From NCBI RefSeq assembly GCF_052324685.1, contig NW_027506918.1, positions 899,501 to 963,500 of the forward strand: a stretch of DNA of 64,000 nt. The letters run 5' to 3'. The position numbers and the translations under genes are program-made. This DNA is from Brachyhypopomus gauderio. Lineage: Eukaryota; Chordata; Actinopteri; Gymnotiformes; Hypopomidae. Positions within the stretch are counted from its first letter, which is position 1, and every line of letters begins with the position of its first letter. Positions 1-12,472 of this stretch are shown in pieces. Under the pieces are notes generated by a model. It searched no databases. It was not told the DNA's origin and was given only the letters and a program-made list of their open reading frames with translations.

Positions 1-153
1 TTGCTGATTGTGTGTCTTATTTTGCTTCTTTATTTTAGTTTACCCCTTTGCACTCTGTTGATTTGAATAAATTCTCCAAATCCAACTGGTGCGTTGTAGG
101 AGTCATCTGTCTGTCTAATTAAGGAAGGGGAACTCTTTAATGAGGGCAGAACA
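1..153 (+). repeat. 5' LTR (3' part) of the BEL/Pao element
   Basis: The first 153 bases are repeated at 6860-7012 without visible differences, and the two copies diverge one base later. This is the R/U5 end of the left LTR; the remainder lies before the window. The near identity of the two LTRs points to a fairly recent insertion, in contrast to the broken pol gene. Confidence 0.93.
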
Positions 154-230
154 GTAAAAGACGGACTCCTCTGTGATTTCTACAACAGTGAGTAAGATAT
201 TCTGCCTCTTCTACATCTACTAGTGTCAAG

Positions 231-2147
231 ATGTCAGCAACAGGGGAAAATAAGTATGAAACGAGATCAGAGTGTTCTCATTCATCAAATATAACAAAAT
301 CATCAAAGCACTCTGTAAGATCTGCAGCTAGCTTTGCTGCAATAGAAGCACGAGCTAAAGCTGAAGCCGCACGGGCAAGGGCATTGCATGCACAGAGGGA
401 AATTGATATTAAATTTAAAAAGGCTCAACTGAAAGTAGAGGAGACGCGTCTCGATGCCACATTGGAGGCTATACAGCAAGAGAAGGAGGCTGATGCTGCT
501 TGTGCCGAAGCTAATGTTTTTGAATCGGCAGTAGATTTGGCAGCTATGGGGGAGCTCACTAGGGTTTATAATGTCGACCAATGGTCACTCTGTCATTCAG
601 TTGAGAGAACAAAGAAATATGTTCAAGAACAGTGTGCTTATATTAAATCAGATGCGAGCACTGATGACCCAGAGCAGGATGTAAAGGCTGCCTTAACTTC
701 CTCAGCAGCTGCTAACCTCAACTCTGGTGATGATTTCCAGAGACATCACAAGCTACTAAGCCTAAGTGAGACACAACGTCTGTCCGTAAAAGCCACAATG
801 CCAACGGTAACAGCTGCTCATTCAAGGCGGCCGCCAGTGCAATTCACACCGAGAAGTGAAGGAGGTCATGTTGCACCACACACGGCATCTGAACCAAGGA
901 ACCGATGGACGCCCAGGCAAGATACAGGGGATTATAGTTATCCACGGAGAGGAGAACCCAGTGCTGATGCATCAGTGCTGGGAAGGTTCTTAGCTTGCCG
1001 TGAGCTACTCACAGCTGGACTCACAAAGTTCAATGACAAACCCGAAAATTACTGGGCTTGGAGGTCCAACTTCTCTAACGCCATTGAAGATCTGGGTCTG
1101 AAACCTAGTGAGGAGCTTGACCTTCTGATTAAATGGCTTGGTCCAGAGTCGACGGATCACGCTAGGAGATTGAGGTCAGTTCGTATCAATGACCCAAGTC
1201 AGGCCCTCAGTATGGTCTGGCAGAGATTAGAGGAGGTTTATGGATCACCAGAGGCCATGAAGGCGGCTCTCTTCCACAAGCTTGAACAATTCCCTAAGTT
1301 CTCCAATAAAGAACCCAAGCAACTACGAGAGCTAGGCGACCTTTTCCTGGAGATACAGGCAGCCAAAGAGGATGGGTTCCTGCCTGCCTTAGCTTACCTG
1401 GACACTGCGCAAGGCATTAACCCTATCTTGGAAAAATTGCCATTTAACCTGCAGGAGAAGTGGATGGTGCACGGTACTAAGTATAAAGAAAAACACCACG
1501 CCATCTTCCCACCCTTTTCTGTGTTTGCCGACTTCATTCGTTCAGAAGCAAGGATGAGGAACGATCCGAGCTTTGCTGCAGCAGTGCCCCACAATACGCC
1601 ACCTAGAGGGGAGAAATACTCACCTAGGTCAGCTAAATCCGTAGCTGTGCATAAAATAGAGGTGGCCAATCACCCCAAGGAGAGCGAGACTAAGGGTTCA
1701 GGCAACTTTGATAAAGAGTGTCCCATACATAAAAAGCCCCACCCCCTATCTAAGTGTAGAGCCTTTAGAGCAAAACTGCTGGACGAGCGTAAGGCCTTCC
1801 TTAGAGAAAATAGTATTTGCTTCCGTTGTTGTTCTTCAACCTCTCACCAAGCTAAGGACTGCAAGGACATCATCCAGTGCTCTGAATGCAACAGTGACAA
1901 GCACATCGCAGCCCTTCATGCCGGTCCTGCACCATGGTCGACAAAGCCTGCTAGCGGCTCCTCAGAAGAGCATGGCGGGGAGGGAGAAGGACTTTCTTCC
2001 GCTTCAGTCACTACCTCAATCTGCACAGAGGTCTGTGGAGACAGTCATGCGCTAAAATTAGTCTGGTCTACGTATATCCTAAAGACCGACCTGAGGAGAA
2101 AAGGAGAGCATATGCCATCCTGGACGACCAGAGTAATAGGTCACTAG
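231..2147 (+). CDS. BEL/Pao Gag polyprotein
   Basis: An open frame of 638 codons. The N-terminal 100 residues are alanine-, lysine- and glutamate-rich and probably coiled coil. A central part around residues 250-450 resembles the DUF1759 capsid region of Pao elements (it includes KPENYWAWRSNF). The C-terminal part, residues about 495-560, holds a cysteine- and histidine-rich zinc-knuckle-like segment (CPIHKKPHPLSKC, then CFRCC and CSEC). In intact relatives gag and pol form one long frame. Here the frame changes near position 2045, so the last 30 or so residues are probably out of frame. The start follows the LTR and a roughly 75-base leader and is the first ATG of the frame. Confidence 0.88.
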   Translation: MSATGENKYETRSECSHSSNITKSSKHSVRSAASFAAIEARAKAEAARARALHAQREIDIKFKKAQLKVEETRLDATLEAIQQEKEADAACAEANVFESAVDLAAMGELTRVYNVDQWSLCHSVERTKKYVQEQCAYIKSDASTDDPEQDVKAALTSSAAANLNSGDDFQRHHKLLSLSETQRLSVKATMPTVTAAHSRRPPVQFTPRSEGGHVAPHTASEPRNRWTPRQDTGDYSYPRRGEPSADASVLGRFLACRELLTAGLTKFNDKPENYWAWRSNFSNAIEDLGLKPSEELDLLIKWLGPESTDHARRLRSVRINDPSQALSMVWQRLEEVYGSPEAMKAALFHKLEQFPKFSNKEPKQLRELGDLFLEIQAAKEDGFLPALAYLDTAQGINPILEKLPFNLQEKWMVHGTKYKEKHHAIFPPFSVFADFIRSEARMRNDPSFAAAVPHNTPPRGEKYSPRSAKSVAVHKIEVANHPKESETKGSGNFDKECPIHKKPHPLSKCRAFRAKLLDERKAFLRENSICFRCCSSTSHQAKDCKDIIQCSECNSDKHIAALHAGPAPWSTKPASGSSEEHGGEGEGLSSASVTTSICTEVCGDSHALKLVWSTYILKTDLRRKGEHMPSWTTRVIGH

Positions 2148-2167
2148 CCAGGTCATCATTCTTTGAG

Positions 2168-4681
2168 ATGTTCAACATAGCCAACGACACTTCTCCTTAC
2201 ACACTCAAAACCTGTGCTGGTGTGTCAGAGGCCGCCGGCCACAGAGCCAGGGGGTTCATCGTGGAGTCGGCTGATGAAAAAAACAGTCTAGCTCTACCTA
2301 CACTCATTGAGTGTGATCAACTGCCTGACAATAGGGCAGAGATACCTACGCCAGCTGCTGTGATGCACCATTCACACCTGAAGTCCCTCACCTCAAAAAT
2401 ACCTCCTCTTGATCCGGAGGCCGAGATCTTACTCCTTTTAGGAAGAGACATGATCCAGGTGCACAAGGTTCTTGAACAGCGCAATGGCCCCCCACATGCT
2501 CCCTTTGCCCAGCGATTAGCCCTCGGCTGGGTGATAGTAGGGGATGTGTGTATTAATGGCGCGCACGCACCCTCGCCTGTGAATGTCTACAGAACTTATG
2601 TTCTTGAGAATGGGCGTCCCAGTGTCCTTTGTCCCTGCCCCAACAAGATCGAACTCAAGGAGAAGCTCAATCTCATTGGCCAGTTTCAGGATCCTTCATT
2701 CTCCAATCAACCATCCCTGCCAAATGACAAAACCCGACTCATGGGGAAGTTCATCTTCTGTAACACAAGAGATGATGAGAAGACGGCCCCATCTATGGAA
2801 GATATTGCCTTCCTGACAATTATGGAGAAGGAACTGAAACAGGGTGATGACAACAGCTGGGAGGCTCCTCTCCCCTTCCGGAGCCCACGCCAGCGTCTGC
2901 CAAACAACTGTGAGCAGACAAGGACTCGTCTTGCTGCAGTTACCAGGACGCTAAGGAAACACTCAGAAAAGAGAGAGCATTTCATTGAGTTCATGAGCAA
3001 GCTCTTTGAGAATGGTCATGCTGAAGTAGCACCACCTTCCCCACCAGATGAGGAGTGCTGGTATCTACCGTTCTTTGGAGTATATCATCCTCAGAAGCCT
3101 GGGCAGGTGAGGGTGGTATTTGACTCCAGCGCGCAATACCAAGGGGTGTCCCTCAATGATGTCCTTCTTACGGGCCCAAACATGAACAACAGTTTGCTCG
3201 GGGTATTGCTACGGTTTAGGAGGGAGCCAGTAGCAGTAACCACTGACATCCAGCAGATGTTCCATTGCTTTGTAGTACGTGAGGACCATCGGAATTTTCT
3301 GCACTTCCTCTGGCATCGTAATAATGACCTGGATGATGATGTCATTGAGTACAGGATGCGTGTACATGTCTTTGGAAATAGCCCGTCACCGTCCGTAGCC
3401 GCATATGGGCTCCGAAGAGCTGCTGCAGAAGGAGAGAGGGAGTATGGAAAAGAGGCTAGGCTATTCGTTGAGAGGAATTTCTACATTGATGATGGCCTCC
3501 TGTCTGTCTCTTCAGAAGAGGAGGCCATCACTCTTCTTCACAATACTCAATCCATGTTGGCTATCTCCAACCTCCGGCTTCACAAGATCTTATCTAACAG
3601 GGTGGGTGTGATGAGAGCTTTCCCTTCTGACGACCTGGCTAAAGGGGTGAAAGACCTGGATCTTAGCATAGATCCCTTTCCCATGCAGAGAAGTTTAGGG
3701 GTGAGCTGGGATGTTTCAGATGATGTGTTCACCTTCCGCGTTGCTGATGGAGAAAAGCCATACACAAGACGTGGGGTCCTGTCGACAGTAAACAGTCTGT
3801 TCGACCCATTAGGTTTTGCTGCTCCTGTGAGCATTCGAGGAAGATCCATACTGAGAGGGCTTACCACCGAGTCATGCGACTGGGATGCCCCTCTTCCTGA
3901 GGAAAGGTACAGGGAATGGAAACTGTGGAGGGACTCTCTGAAGGAACTTGAACAGCTCAAGATCCCGCGTCAATACACCTCCATCTCTCTCCGCCAAGTA
4001 AGTAATAAGGCCCTGTGTGTATTCTGTGATGCTTCCACCACTGCTATAGCTGCTGTTGCTTATGTGAGGACAGCCAATATGAGTGGCGATGTGGAAGTTG
4101 GGTTCATGTTTGGCAAGGCCAAGCTCGCTCCACGTCCAGAAACCACAGTCCCAAGGCTCGAGCTGTGTGCTGCGGTCCTGGCTGTAGAGATTGCAGACAC
4201 ACTTGTAGATGAGATGGACACCATCTTCGATGCTGTGACCTTTTACACGGATAGTAAAGTGGTCCTAGGCTACATCCACAATGAATCAAGACGATTCCAT
4301 GTTTATGTGAGCAATAGGATGCAGCGAATTAGGAGGTCAACAAGCCCTAATCAATGGAAGTACGTGCCCTCCGGCCAAAACCCTGCTGACCACGGCTCAC
4401 GAGCAGTCCCTGCAGGCAGTCTAACTCACACCACATGGCTACGCGGACCACCATTCCTGTTGACAGCTAATGAAGTTGAACCAACGTCTAGTTCCTTTGA
4501 CTTGGTCGACCCTAACTCTGACTCTGACATCCGCCCGCAGATCACTTGTCATTTCAACAGGGTTACCACTAAGCAACTCGGCCCTACACATTTTGAGAGG
4601 TTCTCCAGCTGGCGGTCACTCAATCGAGCAGTTGCTAAACTCCTTCACACAGGGCAGCTGCAAGGGTTGGCACATGCATGA
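2168..4681 (+). CDS. BEL/Pao Pol, protease-RT-RNase H part
   Basis: An open frame of 837 codons; it is open upstream of the first ATG to about 2045, and that stretch carries the aspartic protease signature (LDDQSNRSLA) of Pao peptidases. Reverse transcriptase follows: VFDSS and VTTDIQQMFH, then the catalytic YIDD box at about residues 439-442 (3482-3493). The Pao-type RNase H region has CDAS near residue 621, LELCAA and YTDSK near residue 696. The frame is lost at 4679-4681, just before the integrase zinc domain, where an upstream-overlapping frame takes over. Apart from its edges this part looks intact. Confidence 0.9.
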   Translation: MFNIANDTSPYTLKTCAGVSEAAGHRARGFIVESADEKNSLALPTLIECDQLPDNRAEIPTPAAVMHHSHLKSLTSKIPPLDPEAEILLLLGRDMIQVHKVLEQRNGPPHAPFAQRLALGWVIVGDVCINGAHAPSPVNVYRTYVLENGRPSVLCPCPNKIELKEKLNLIGQFQDPSFSNQPSLPNDKTRLMGKFIFCNTRDDEKTAPSMEDIAFLTIMEKELKQGDDNSWEAPLPFRSPRQRLPNNCEQTRTRLAAVTRTLRKHSEKREHFIEFMSKLFENGHAEVAPPSPPDEECWYLPFFGVYHPQKPGQVRVVFDSSAQYQGVSLNDVLLTGPNMNNSLLGVLLRFRREPVAVTTDIQQMFHCFVVREDHRNFLHFLWHRNNDLDDDVIEYRMRVHVFGNSPSPSVAAYGLRRAAAEGEREYGKEARLFVERNFYIDDGLLSVSSEEEAITLLHNTQSMLAISNLRLHKILSNRVGVMRAFPSDDLAKGVKDLDLSIDPFPMQRSLGVSWDVSDDVFTFRVADGEKPYTRRGVLSTVNSLFDPLGFAAPVSIRGRSILRGLTTESCDWDAPLPEERYREWKLWRDSLKELEQLKIPRQYTSISLRQVSNKALCVFCDASTTAIAAVAYVRTANMSGDVEVGFMFGKAKLAPRPETTVPRLELCAAVLAVEIADTLVDEMDTIFDAVTFYTDSKVVLGYIHNESRRFHVYVSNRMQRIRRSTSPNQWKYVPSGQNPADHGSRAVPAGSLTHTTWLRGPPFLLTANEVEPTSSSFDLVDPNSDSDIRPQITCHFNRVTTKQLGPTHFERFSSWRSLNRAVAKLLHTGQLQGLAHA

Positions 4682-6382
4682 AGGGCCCAATCCTACAGAA
4701 GACTTGGAGGAAGCGAGAAACATCATAATACGGTCGGTCCAACAAGATGCCTTCGCGGAGACTTTGGAATGCATTAGGGGAGGAATAGACATTCCCAAGC
4801 AGAGCCCGCTCCTTAGCCTGTGTCCTTACCTTGACAGTGCAGGCATCCTCAGGGTTGGAGGGCGCTTGTCCAAGGCAAACATGGGTAGCAGAGAGGTTAG
4901 TCCTGTAATCTTACCTGGGCAGAGCCATGTCACAACCTTGCTAATCCGGCATTATCATGAGCAGGTCCAGCACCAAGGGCGGCACCTCACCGAGGGTGCG
5001 GTGCGAGCGGCAGGGCTGTGGATTATTAGTGGGAAACGTCGTATCTACAGCATCCTTCATCACTGTGTCACATGTAGAAGAAAGAAAGGAAGATGGAGAC
5101 TCAAAAGATGGCCGACTTACCTGCCGACCGCCTAAGCACAGATCCTCCCTTCACATTTGTGGGTGTGGACGTCTTCGGACCAGGGGCGGATTGGCCAGCA
5201 GCAAAAGATGGGCTGCACTTTTTACGTGCATGAGCACCAGAGCCACACATATAGAAGTTCTGGAGTCAATGGACTCTTCGAGTTTCATCAACGCTCTACA
5301 ACGGTTCTTCTCACTAAGAGGGCCAGCGAAACAGATCAGGAGCGATTGTGGCACCAACTTCGTCGGCGCCTGTAAGGAGTTGCAGATGAACTCTGTGACC
5401 AGCGACAAGGAAGTGCAAGGATATCTCGGTGACAATGGGTGTAAGTGGATCTTCAACCCACCACACTCTTCGCACATGGGGGGCAGTTGGGAACGACTAA
5501 TCCAGGGGTCACCAACGTGGTGCCCGCGGGCACCATGTCGCCCGCGAGGACGTCACGAGTCGCCTGCGGGCTTGTTTTAAAAATAGCTCACTATAGTGCC
5601 ATGCACCAAAGCGCTGCATCGTTTATGTTTTTGCTACTATTATAGATTGGCCGCGGTTGCTAGCGGTCTTCCCGCTTAGCAATTGACACTCGCACTCGCA
5701 CCCCCCCCCCCCCCCCCCCCCGCTCAACAACTTTTCATTAGATTGATTGATGCGAATTCATCTGGTAGCCCTCCGCAATAATTGGTCTCCAAGAAGTAGC
5801 TCCCAGTTTCAAAAAGGTTGGTGACCCCTGGACTAATAGGACTGGCGAGGCGGATCCTAGACGCGATGCTGTTGAAGGCCGGCCCAGAAAGGCTCACGCA
5901 CGAGGTCCTGACCACGCTCATGGCAGAGGTCTCAGCTATTCTAAACGCCCGCCCTCTGGTTCCTGTGTCGACAGACCCCAACTCCCCATTCATCCTGACG
6001 CCTGCAACACTTCTCACGCAGAAGGTTGGTGCCCTCCCTCCTCCCAAGGGTGAATTCGACAAGAAGGACCTCTACGGCAAGCAGTGAAGGCAGGTCCAAA
6101 GCCTCGCCACCACCTTTTGGCATCGATGGAAGCCTCCCCACTCTGCAGAGACGCAGGAAGTGGAGAAAGGAGACATGCAATTTGAAAGAAGGGGATGTTA
6201 TCCTCTTGAAAAATGACCAGTTGCAGAGGAACAACTGGCCCATGGGCATCATCATCGAGACTTTCCCCAGCACGGACGGGAGGGTAAGGAAGGTGGAGTT
6301 CAAGACTTTAAGGGACGGGTCAAGCCAGACTTTTCTGCGGCCAGTCTCTGAGGTCGTCCTACTTTCCCCAGAGACTGATTAG
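4682..6382 (+). pseudogene. BEL/Pao integrase, broken
   Basis: The integrase is spread over several frames. An H2C2 zinc-binding domain lies around 4930-5080 (histidines in IRHYH and VQHQGRH, then HHCVTCRRKK). Pieces of the catalytic core follow: VGVDVFGP near 5160, RSDCGTNF near 5340 and GGSWERLI just before 5503. There a 328-bp hAT MITE interrupts the frame, and the rest resumes at 5831 (RILDAMLLKAGPERLT and a region with LNARPL). A further frameshift near 6080 leads into the C-terminal DUF5641-like tail (NWPMGIIIE, VRKVEFKT), which ends at the stop at 6382. The frame changes and the insertion rule out a working enzyme. Confidence 0.85.
5503..5830. mobile_element. hAT-type MITE inside BEL integrase
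   Basis: The terminal inverted repeats are CAGGGGTCACCAAC and GTTGGTGACCCCTG. They are flanked by 8-bp direct repeats, gactaatc (5495-5502) and gactaata (5831-5838), matching at 7 of 8 positions, as expected for hAT. The 328-bp element has no coding capacity and contains a run of more than 20 C near 5701-5721 followed by CGCTCAACAAC, a module also seen in other MITEs of this window. Confidence 0.9.
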
Positions 6383-6445
6383 TGTTTATAGTACCTAAAT
6401 TCACCTGGATAAAAGGTGGCATCTTTTTAGATACCAGGCGGGGAG

Positions 6446-7012
6446 TGTTCTGGACTGGGTTCATTGTAAAAGTATTCTATGTGTTATTTACCTTTCTTGC
6501 CACTAGGTGGCGTTTGAGATTTACGGTAAGCCTGTGACGTATATAGAATGTGACCGTTAGTTTTGTTTTGTTTGTCAGACCAGTTTTGAACACGGAAGAT
6601 TTAACAGCTTACATATTTGCGCCCATCGTCGTGTGAAATCACTTGTAGAAGCATCGTCTGTCAGTATTTTCATGGATATGTTTATGTATAAACATAAGAT
6701 GTGTATATTTCTGCAGTTTGTAATTTCATTGATGTAACCGTTGTTGATCATTTAGCATCTCGCTATTTCATATGTTAAGCTAGTTAGTATCTTGCTAGGC
6801 TAGTTCTAGGCTTTATGCTTGAAGTAGATGTACTAGATATGGTAATAAGTACATATTTTTTGCTGATTGTGTGTCTTATTTTGCTTCTTTATTTTAGTTT
6901 ACCCCTTTGCACTCTGTTGATTTGAATAAATTCTCCAAATCCAACTGGTGCGTTGTAGGAGTCATCTGTCTGTCTAATTAAGGAAGGGGAACTCTTTAAT
7001 GAGGGCAGAACA
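6446..7012 (+). repeat. 3' LTR of the BEL/Pao element
   Basis: It starts with TGTTCTGG right after a purine-rich tract and ends GAGGGCAGAACA. Its last 153 bases equal the partial left LTR. The 567-bp length is normal for BEL elements. Confidence 0.9.
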
Positions 7013-7030
7013 GAAATAATAATCACGTAC

Positions 7031-8594
<1,564 letters not shown>

Positions 8595-8908
8595 CTAAGT
8601 GTAGTTCTTCATCCAGGTTAGCGAGTTTAAGGAGTTGATGCCAGAGTATAGAGATCATCAAAACATTTATGACAGACGTGAGTCAAGACAGGTGTGGCAT
8701 TCAAAGATTTACTCACTTAAATGGGCAGCTGTGTACAGGGAGGAGGGGACTGTTTAAATAAGTCAAAAAGATGAAAACCTTTATGATCTTTCCACCAGCT
8801 GGCGCCAATTCACTATTGATTCACCTGATTGAATCGGAGAACGTCAGCTAACACTGCCTTAGTTTTTACAGTTTAGTTACAGTCTGTAATGTCTCCTTTT
8901 GCCCAAAC

Positions 8909-8924
8909 ATCACTTTCACATTTA
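8909..8924 (-). promoter_or_regulatory. ISRE/IRF-like motif upstream of unit A
   Basis: The minus strand reads TAAATGTGAAAGTGAT, which contains the IRF-type core GAAAGTGA. The same motif is present upstream of units B, C and D. In unit A it is pushed about 370 bp from the start codon by extra 5' sequence (8570-8880). Confidence 0.5.
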
Positions 8925-9099
8925 GGTCTTCTGTCATAAACACTGTAGCACAGGAGAGAATCAGTCACTGTAGTCCTTTATCCAGCTGAGGAAGTTTAGT
9001 CTCCTTTCATAAATAAGGCAGAAATAAGTGAATACCAGATTTAAGAGGTTCTCATTATATTAATTACTCACCTGAACACAGAATTAATAAAAACTAGTG

Positions 9100-9240
9100 T
9101 GTCACTCAGGTTTACTTCCTCAAACAGGCAGGTGTGTACATGGAGGAGGAGCTTTTGTAAAGAAATAAAGGAGTTGAAAAAGTGTGATTTCTCCACCAGA
9201 TGGCGCCAGTTTACTATCAAGTACCTGAATCAGGGAAACA
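9100..9240 (-). promoter_or_regulatory. Conserved upstream block of TRIM unit A
   Basis: The block contains a GGAGGAGG box, an AT-rich stretch and CCACCAGATGGCGCC. It is nearly identical to the block upstream of unit D (54230-54370) and recognisable in B (23880-23975) and C (36930-37030). A second, diverged copy lies at 8700-8820, so unit A has a duplicated 5' flank. It is read as a promoter from position and conservation only. Confidence 0.4.
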
Positions 9241-9411
9241 TGCACTAATATAAAAACTATTGGTTTTAATATTTATTCATTAAACAGGAGTGCAGCAAAA
9301 CATTTGAAGTAAATATTTACATAATTATGAGATCATGATTTTAATTTTTTTTAACACATAAAAAAAATTATAGGTTAAGCAATGATAAGTTCTTTAAAAA
9401 AAGTAGTTCAT

Positions 9412-9800
9412 TGTCACGGTAGGTCAGCCTGGACGCCACCAGAGGGCGCATACACACACTCCCCTCTGTCACACACACACCCACAACCAGACGGAGCGCA
9501 CCCTCTCAGTCTCGGTCACTCCTACCTTCCCAATCACCGGAGTACTGACACCTGTCATATAATCAGGTGGTGGTGTATTTATTCCCACAGGTCGCGCTGT
9601 CCAGTGCTGCGCATTCAGCCTGCTACCTCGCCTCGCACCGTGGGAGAGACCTGCTCTGTGAACAAGCTAGTTAAAAGCTCCGCTATTATTCTCGTTTCAT
9701 TACTATTTTCTTCGTTTACATTTCTGTTCGTGTCAGTTCTGCAGTGTGGCCTGAGTTTTTCTGTTAAAGCGTTATGGATAATAAAACCAGTCATTTTTAC
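9412..9800 (+). repeat. LTR fragment (TGTCACGG family 1)
   Basis: It begins TGTCACGGTAGGTCAGCC and resembles the clean solo LTR at 51923-52329 and the partial copy at 54556-54775. Sequences of about 40 bp before and after it (around 9375-9410 and 9838-9880) are similar to one another, so the site was also locally duplicated. The 3' end is eroded. Confidence 0.7.
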
Positions 9801-10136
9801 TAGATTTAAATTTTCATTGTACTCATAGATAAAAAAAAATTGAGCAGTGATGAGTTCTTTCAAAAAGTAGTTCATTTATTGAAGTTCATGTATTAGTAAT
9901 TGAGAGGGTATTTATTGATTATATATGTTTATGATACCCTCTTTTTGTTTGATTATATGGACCACTTCTCGTGCATCCTATCTAGGAGAGATGAGAAAAA
10001 AACACCCCAGACGAACAAAACGTGGTGTTATGATATAGAGCCTGAGACTTAGTGTCATTTACCAAAGTATATCAACGGTGTAGAACTGTAAGAAGGCTGT
10101 GTGAAGGTAATATTGAGTAATTGAGTAATGGAGTAA

Positions 10137-10466
10137 TGTTACGGTGACAGCCCCGGACCCTTCCCTGTGGGCGTGCCGCTACGTTGTCTGCGTGTCGTTA
10201 TGTCCATGTATGTGGGTGTGGGTTGTTTGTGAGTGTGTTCGTAGTCGCACCTGTGCCTTGTCTCGAGATCACGAGGATGTGTGTTGACCGTCTATTTAAT
10301 GTGCGTTTGCGCAGTGTCCTGTGCTCATCTTTGTCTGAGTGTTGCCCGTGCGTGTTTAAGTTGTATGTGTGCTGTGTGCGCTGAAGCCATCACTCAAATA
10401 AAGTGACGCTTGAGTGTGCGAGCCAGATTCTGTGCCTCGTCATTCCGCACGCACCCCCGCGTTACA
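10137..10466 (+). repeat. Solo LTR (TGTTACGG family 2)
   Basis: A 330-bp sequence with ends TGTTAC and GTTACA, flanked by the 5-bp direct repeat agtaa (10132-10136 and 10467-10471). An AATAAA polyadenylation signal lies near 10397. It is a solo LTR of a Gypsy-type element; inverted partial copies lie at 11889-12018 and 14705-14985. Confidence 0.88.
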
Positions 10467-10498
10467 AGTAATAACAGACTGTTTTACTTGTTTGCAAC

Positions 10499-10652
10499 CA
10501 GGGCCGGACTGGGCCCTTTTTCAGCCCGGGAGTTTCATGCCCAAATCCGGCCCAAAATTATTTTTCCCTCCCAATCAGCCCAAATTAGAGATTGACATGT
10601 GCCGGCCCATCGGGAATCCTCCCGAATCTCCCGATTAGCCACTCCGGCTCTG
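10499..10652. mobile_element. Probable hAT-like MITE remnant
   Basis: It starts CAGGGCCGGACTGGG and ends CCACTCCGGCTCTG, an imperfect inverted terminal repeat. No matching target-site duplication is visible, so the boundary is uncertain. Confidence 0.45.
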
Positions 10653-10764
10653 AATGGTAAATGTGACTAGCGATTAGCTTGTGTTGCTCCATGCAGGTAG
10701 TAGCTTAATGTTACTCGCTGGTTAAATGTGTTTGGACTGTGTGCTTTTGAACTCGGCGTGAGCT

Positions 10765-10809
<45 letters not shown>

Positions 10810-11888
10810 CGCACCAGAACACGCTTCTTGGACCTGCCCATCAGTGAGCAGCAGCTCAGTGCTGTGATGTGTGGGGAAAAGAAATCCATCCAGAGTCTGA
10901 TTACTACCTGGTAATCTCAGCCAGAGTCTGATTACTCCCTGATAATCACACCCAGAGTCCGATTACTCTCTGATAATCTCCTCTCACACCTGGACATGGC
11001 CTGAAGACGGACAGTGTGAGCACATAAGAGAGATGCTGTACATGGAGGTGTTTCTCAAGTTAATTTTGTGCCTCATTTGTGCCTGTTGGGAGCTGTTTTA
11101 TGTTTGCTGGCTGTAATGTTTTATGTTTTCTTGCCGTAATGTTTTATATTTAATGGACATTAAACCCTTTGCTGCTCCAGCCTTCTGCTGCTTCCTCACC
11201 GTCACACACTAATATACCACACAAACTGGTTTGACTTTGACCTGAAATTAAACAAATGGTCTAAGGCAGATGTGAAGACTGTATTCATACATTTGTTATA
11301 GAGACTAAAGTGTTTGGGCTGTGACAGAGTCTTGGGTCTGTGAGAAGAACATTTAATATGTTTGATTTTGGTTCTTTCTCTGTGTCTCTTCCTTCAGTTT
11401 AGTGTCTAAAGTGACTGTGGTGATATTGAGAGGACGTGTAAGCAGGAGCATCTGTGAGGAAAACACAGGTGGTTTAACATGTCAGTATTTCACAATCAGA
11501 CCTAGAAATCCAGTGTACAGTGTGTGAGGAGACCAGTATCTTGCTCCCTGAGTAAACGTTCCTTCTTCTCCATTACATCTTCTCGACTGGTTTGGAGATA
11601 CTTTACCCTTCAATAATGGCTAATAACCATGTTTGAACTTGTATTTCATTGTTTTTCTACTTCACATTTTAAAAATATACTGCATTGTTTCACATTTTTC
11701 AAAATGATGATAAACATGAGTCTAAGCATTTCTTTATAGAATGTCTTTATAAACCACAAACTAAAGATTGTGTATGTATAATAATCATGGTGTTTACTGC
11801 CATGTTTTCAATAACTCAAATAATTTACATTTATAATATAAAGTGTCTCATTTGTGTACAGATTAAACAAATTCTAAATAAAAGCAAA
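10653..11888. other. No gene seen; (GT)n and short tandem repeats
   Basis: It holds a (GT)n run at about 10769-10807 and three imperfect 30-bp repeats containing CTGATTACT at 10896-10980. A stretch ending in TTCCTCACCGTCACA near 11210 could be the 3' end of an LTR. Otherwise it is AT-rich sequence without a convincing frame. Confidence 0.5.
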
Positions 11889-12018
11889 TGAAACCGGTGC
11901 GACTACGAACACGCTCACAAACGACCCATACCCATGGAACTACAAACATGGACATAACGACACGCAGACAACGTAGCGACACGCCCACAGGGAAGGGTCC
12001 GGAGCTGTGACCGTGACA
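11889..12018 (-). repeat. Inverted fragment of LTR family 2
   Basis: It matches the first part of the solo LTR at 10137 in reverse complement and ends GACCGTGACA. Only the U3 part remains. Confidence 0.75.
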
Positions 12019-12284
12019 CATGGGAGATCCAAAGACATTAAACTGATACGAAAACAAGTGCAGATATCAAGAACAGGCAAAACCAGTACAAATGGGATAA
12101 GTAAAGAATCAAGAAACCAGTCCAAAGCCTCAATAAACCAGGAGCAGTGGGAACAGAACCAACCAGAGAGGAGCAGAACAGATCAGTAACTGGAAATAAT
12201 CAATGGACATGATCAGTATGCATAAAGGAGACATGACAGTCATTCATAATGATGACACTTTATATCCATGTATGTACCTTCGTC

Positions 12285-12356
12285 AAACATGCAGGTTGTA
12301 CAGGGAGGAGGAGCCTTTGTAAAGGAATAAATAAGTTGAACTTTGATTGCTCCACC

Positions 12357-12358
<2 letters not shown>
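12285..12358 (-). promoter_or_regulatory. Orphan copy of the TRIM upstream block
   Basis: The sequence has the ACAGGGAGGAGGAGCC box, the AAAGGAATAAATAAGTTGAA stretch and CTCCACCAGAT in the same order as upstream of units A and D, but no TRIM exon follows on its low side. It breaks off in the GATA microsatellite. It is probably the relic of a lost or rearranged TRIM unit. Confidence 0.6.
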
Positions 12359-12442
<84 letters not shown>

Positions 12443-12466
12443 TTAGTTAGTTAGTTAGTTAGTTAG
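12353..12466. repeat. (GATA)n microsatellite followed by (GTTA)n
   Basis: About 22 GATA units run from 12353 to about 12441 and are followed by six GTTA units. Confidence 0.97.
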
Positions 12467-12472
12467 TGCATG

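Larger units (their letters stand above)
1..7012 (+). mobile_element. BEL/Pao LTR retrotransposon
   Basis: The order is LTR, gag, protease, reverse transcriptase, RNase H, integrase, purine-rich tract (around 6436-6445), LTR, which is the BEL/Pao order. The right boundary is confirmed by the TRIM copies at 22.05, 35.07 and 52.43 kb, whose sequence resumes exactly after 7012. The element lies in intron 4 of the minus-strand TRIM unit A, in the opposite orientation. Frameshifts near 2045, 5100 and 6080, a stop at 4679-4681 and a hAT insertion at 5503 make this copy non-autonomous. Confidence 0.93.

Noticed and set aside
231..5580. Additional small frames within gag and pol on both strands
   Set aside because: They overlap the BEL coding frames and show no independent domains.
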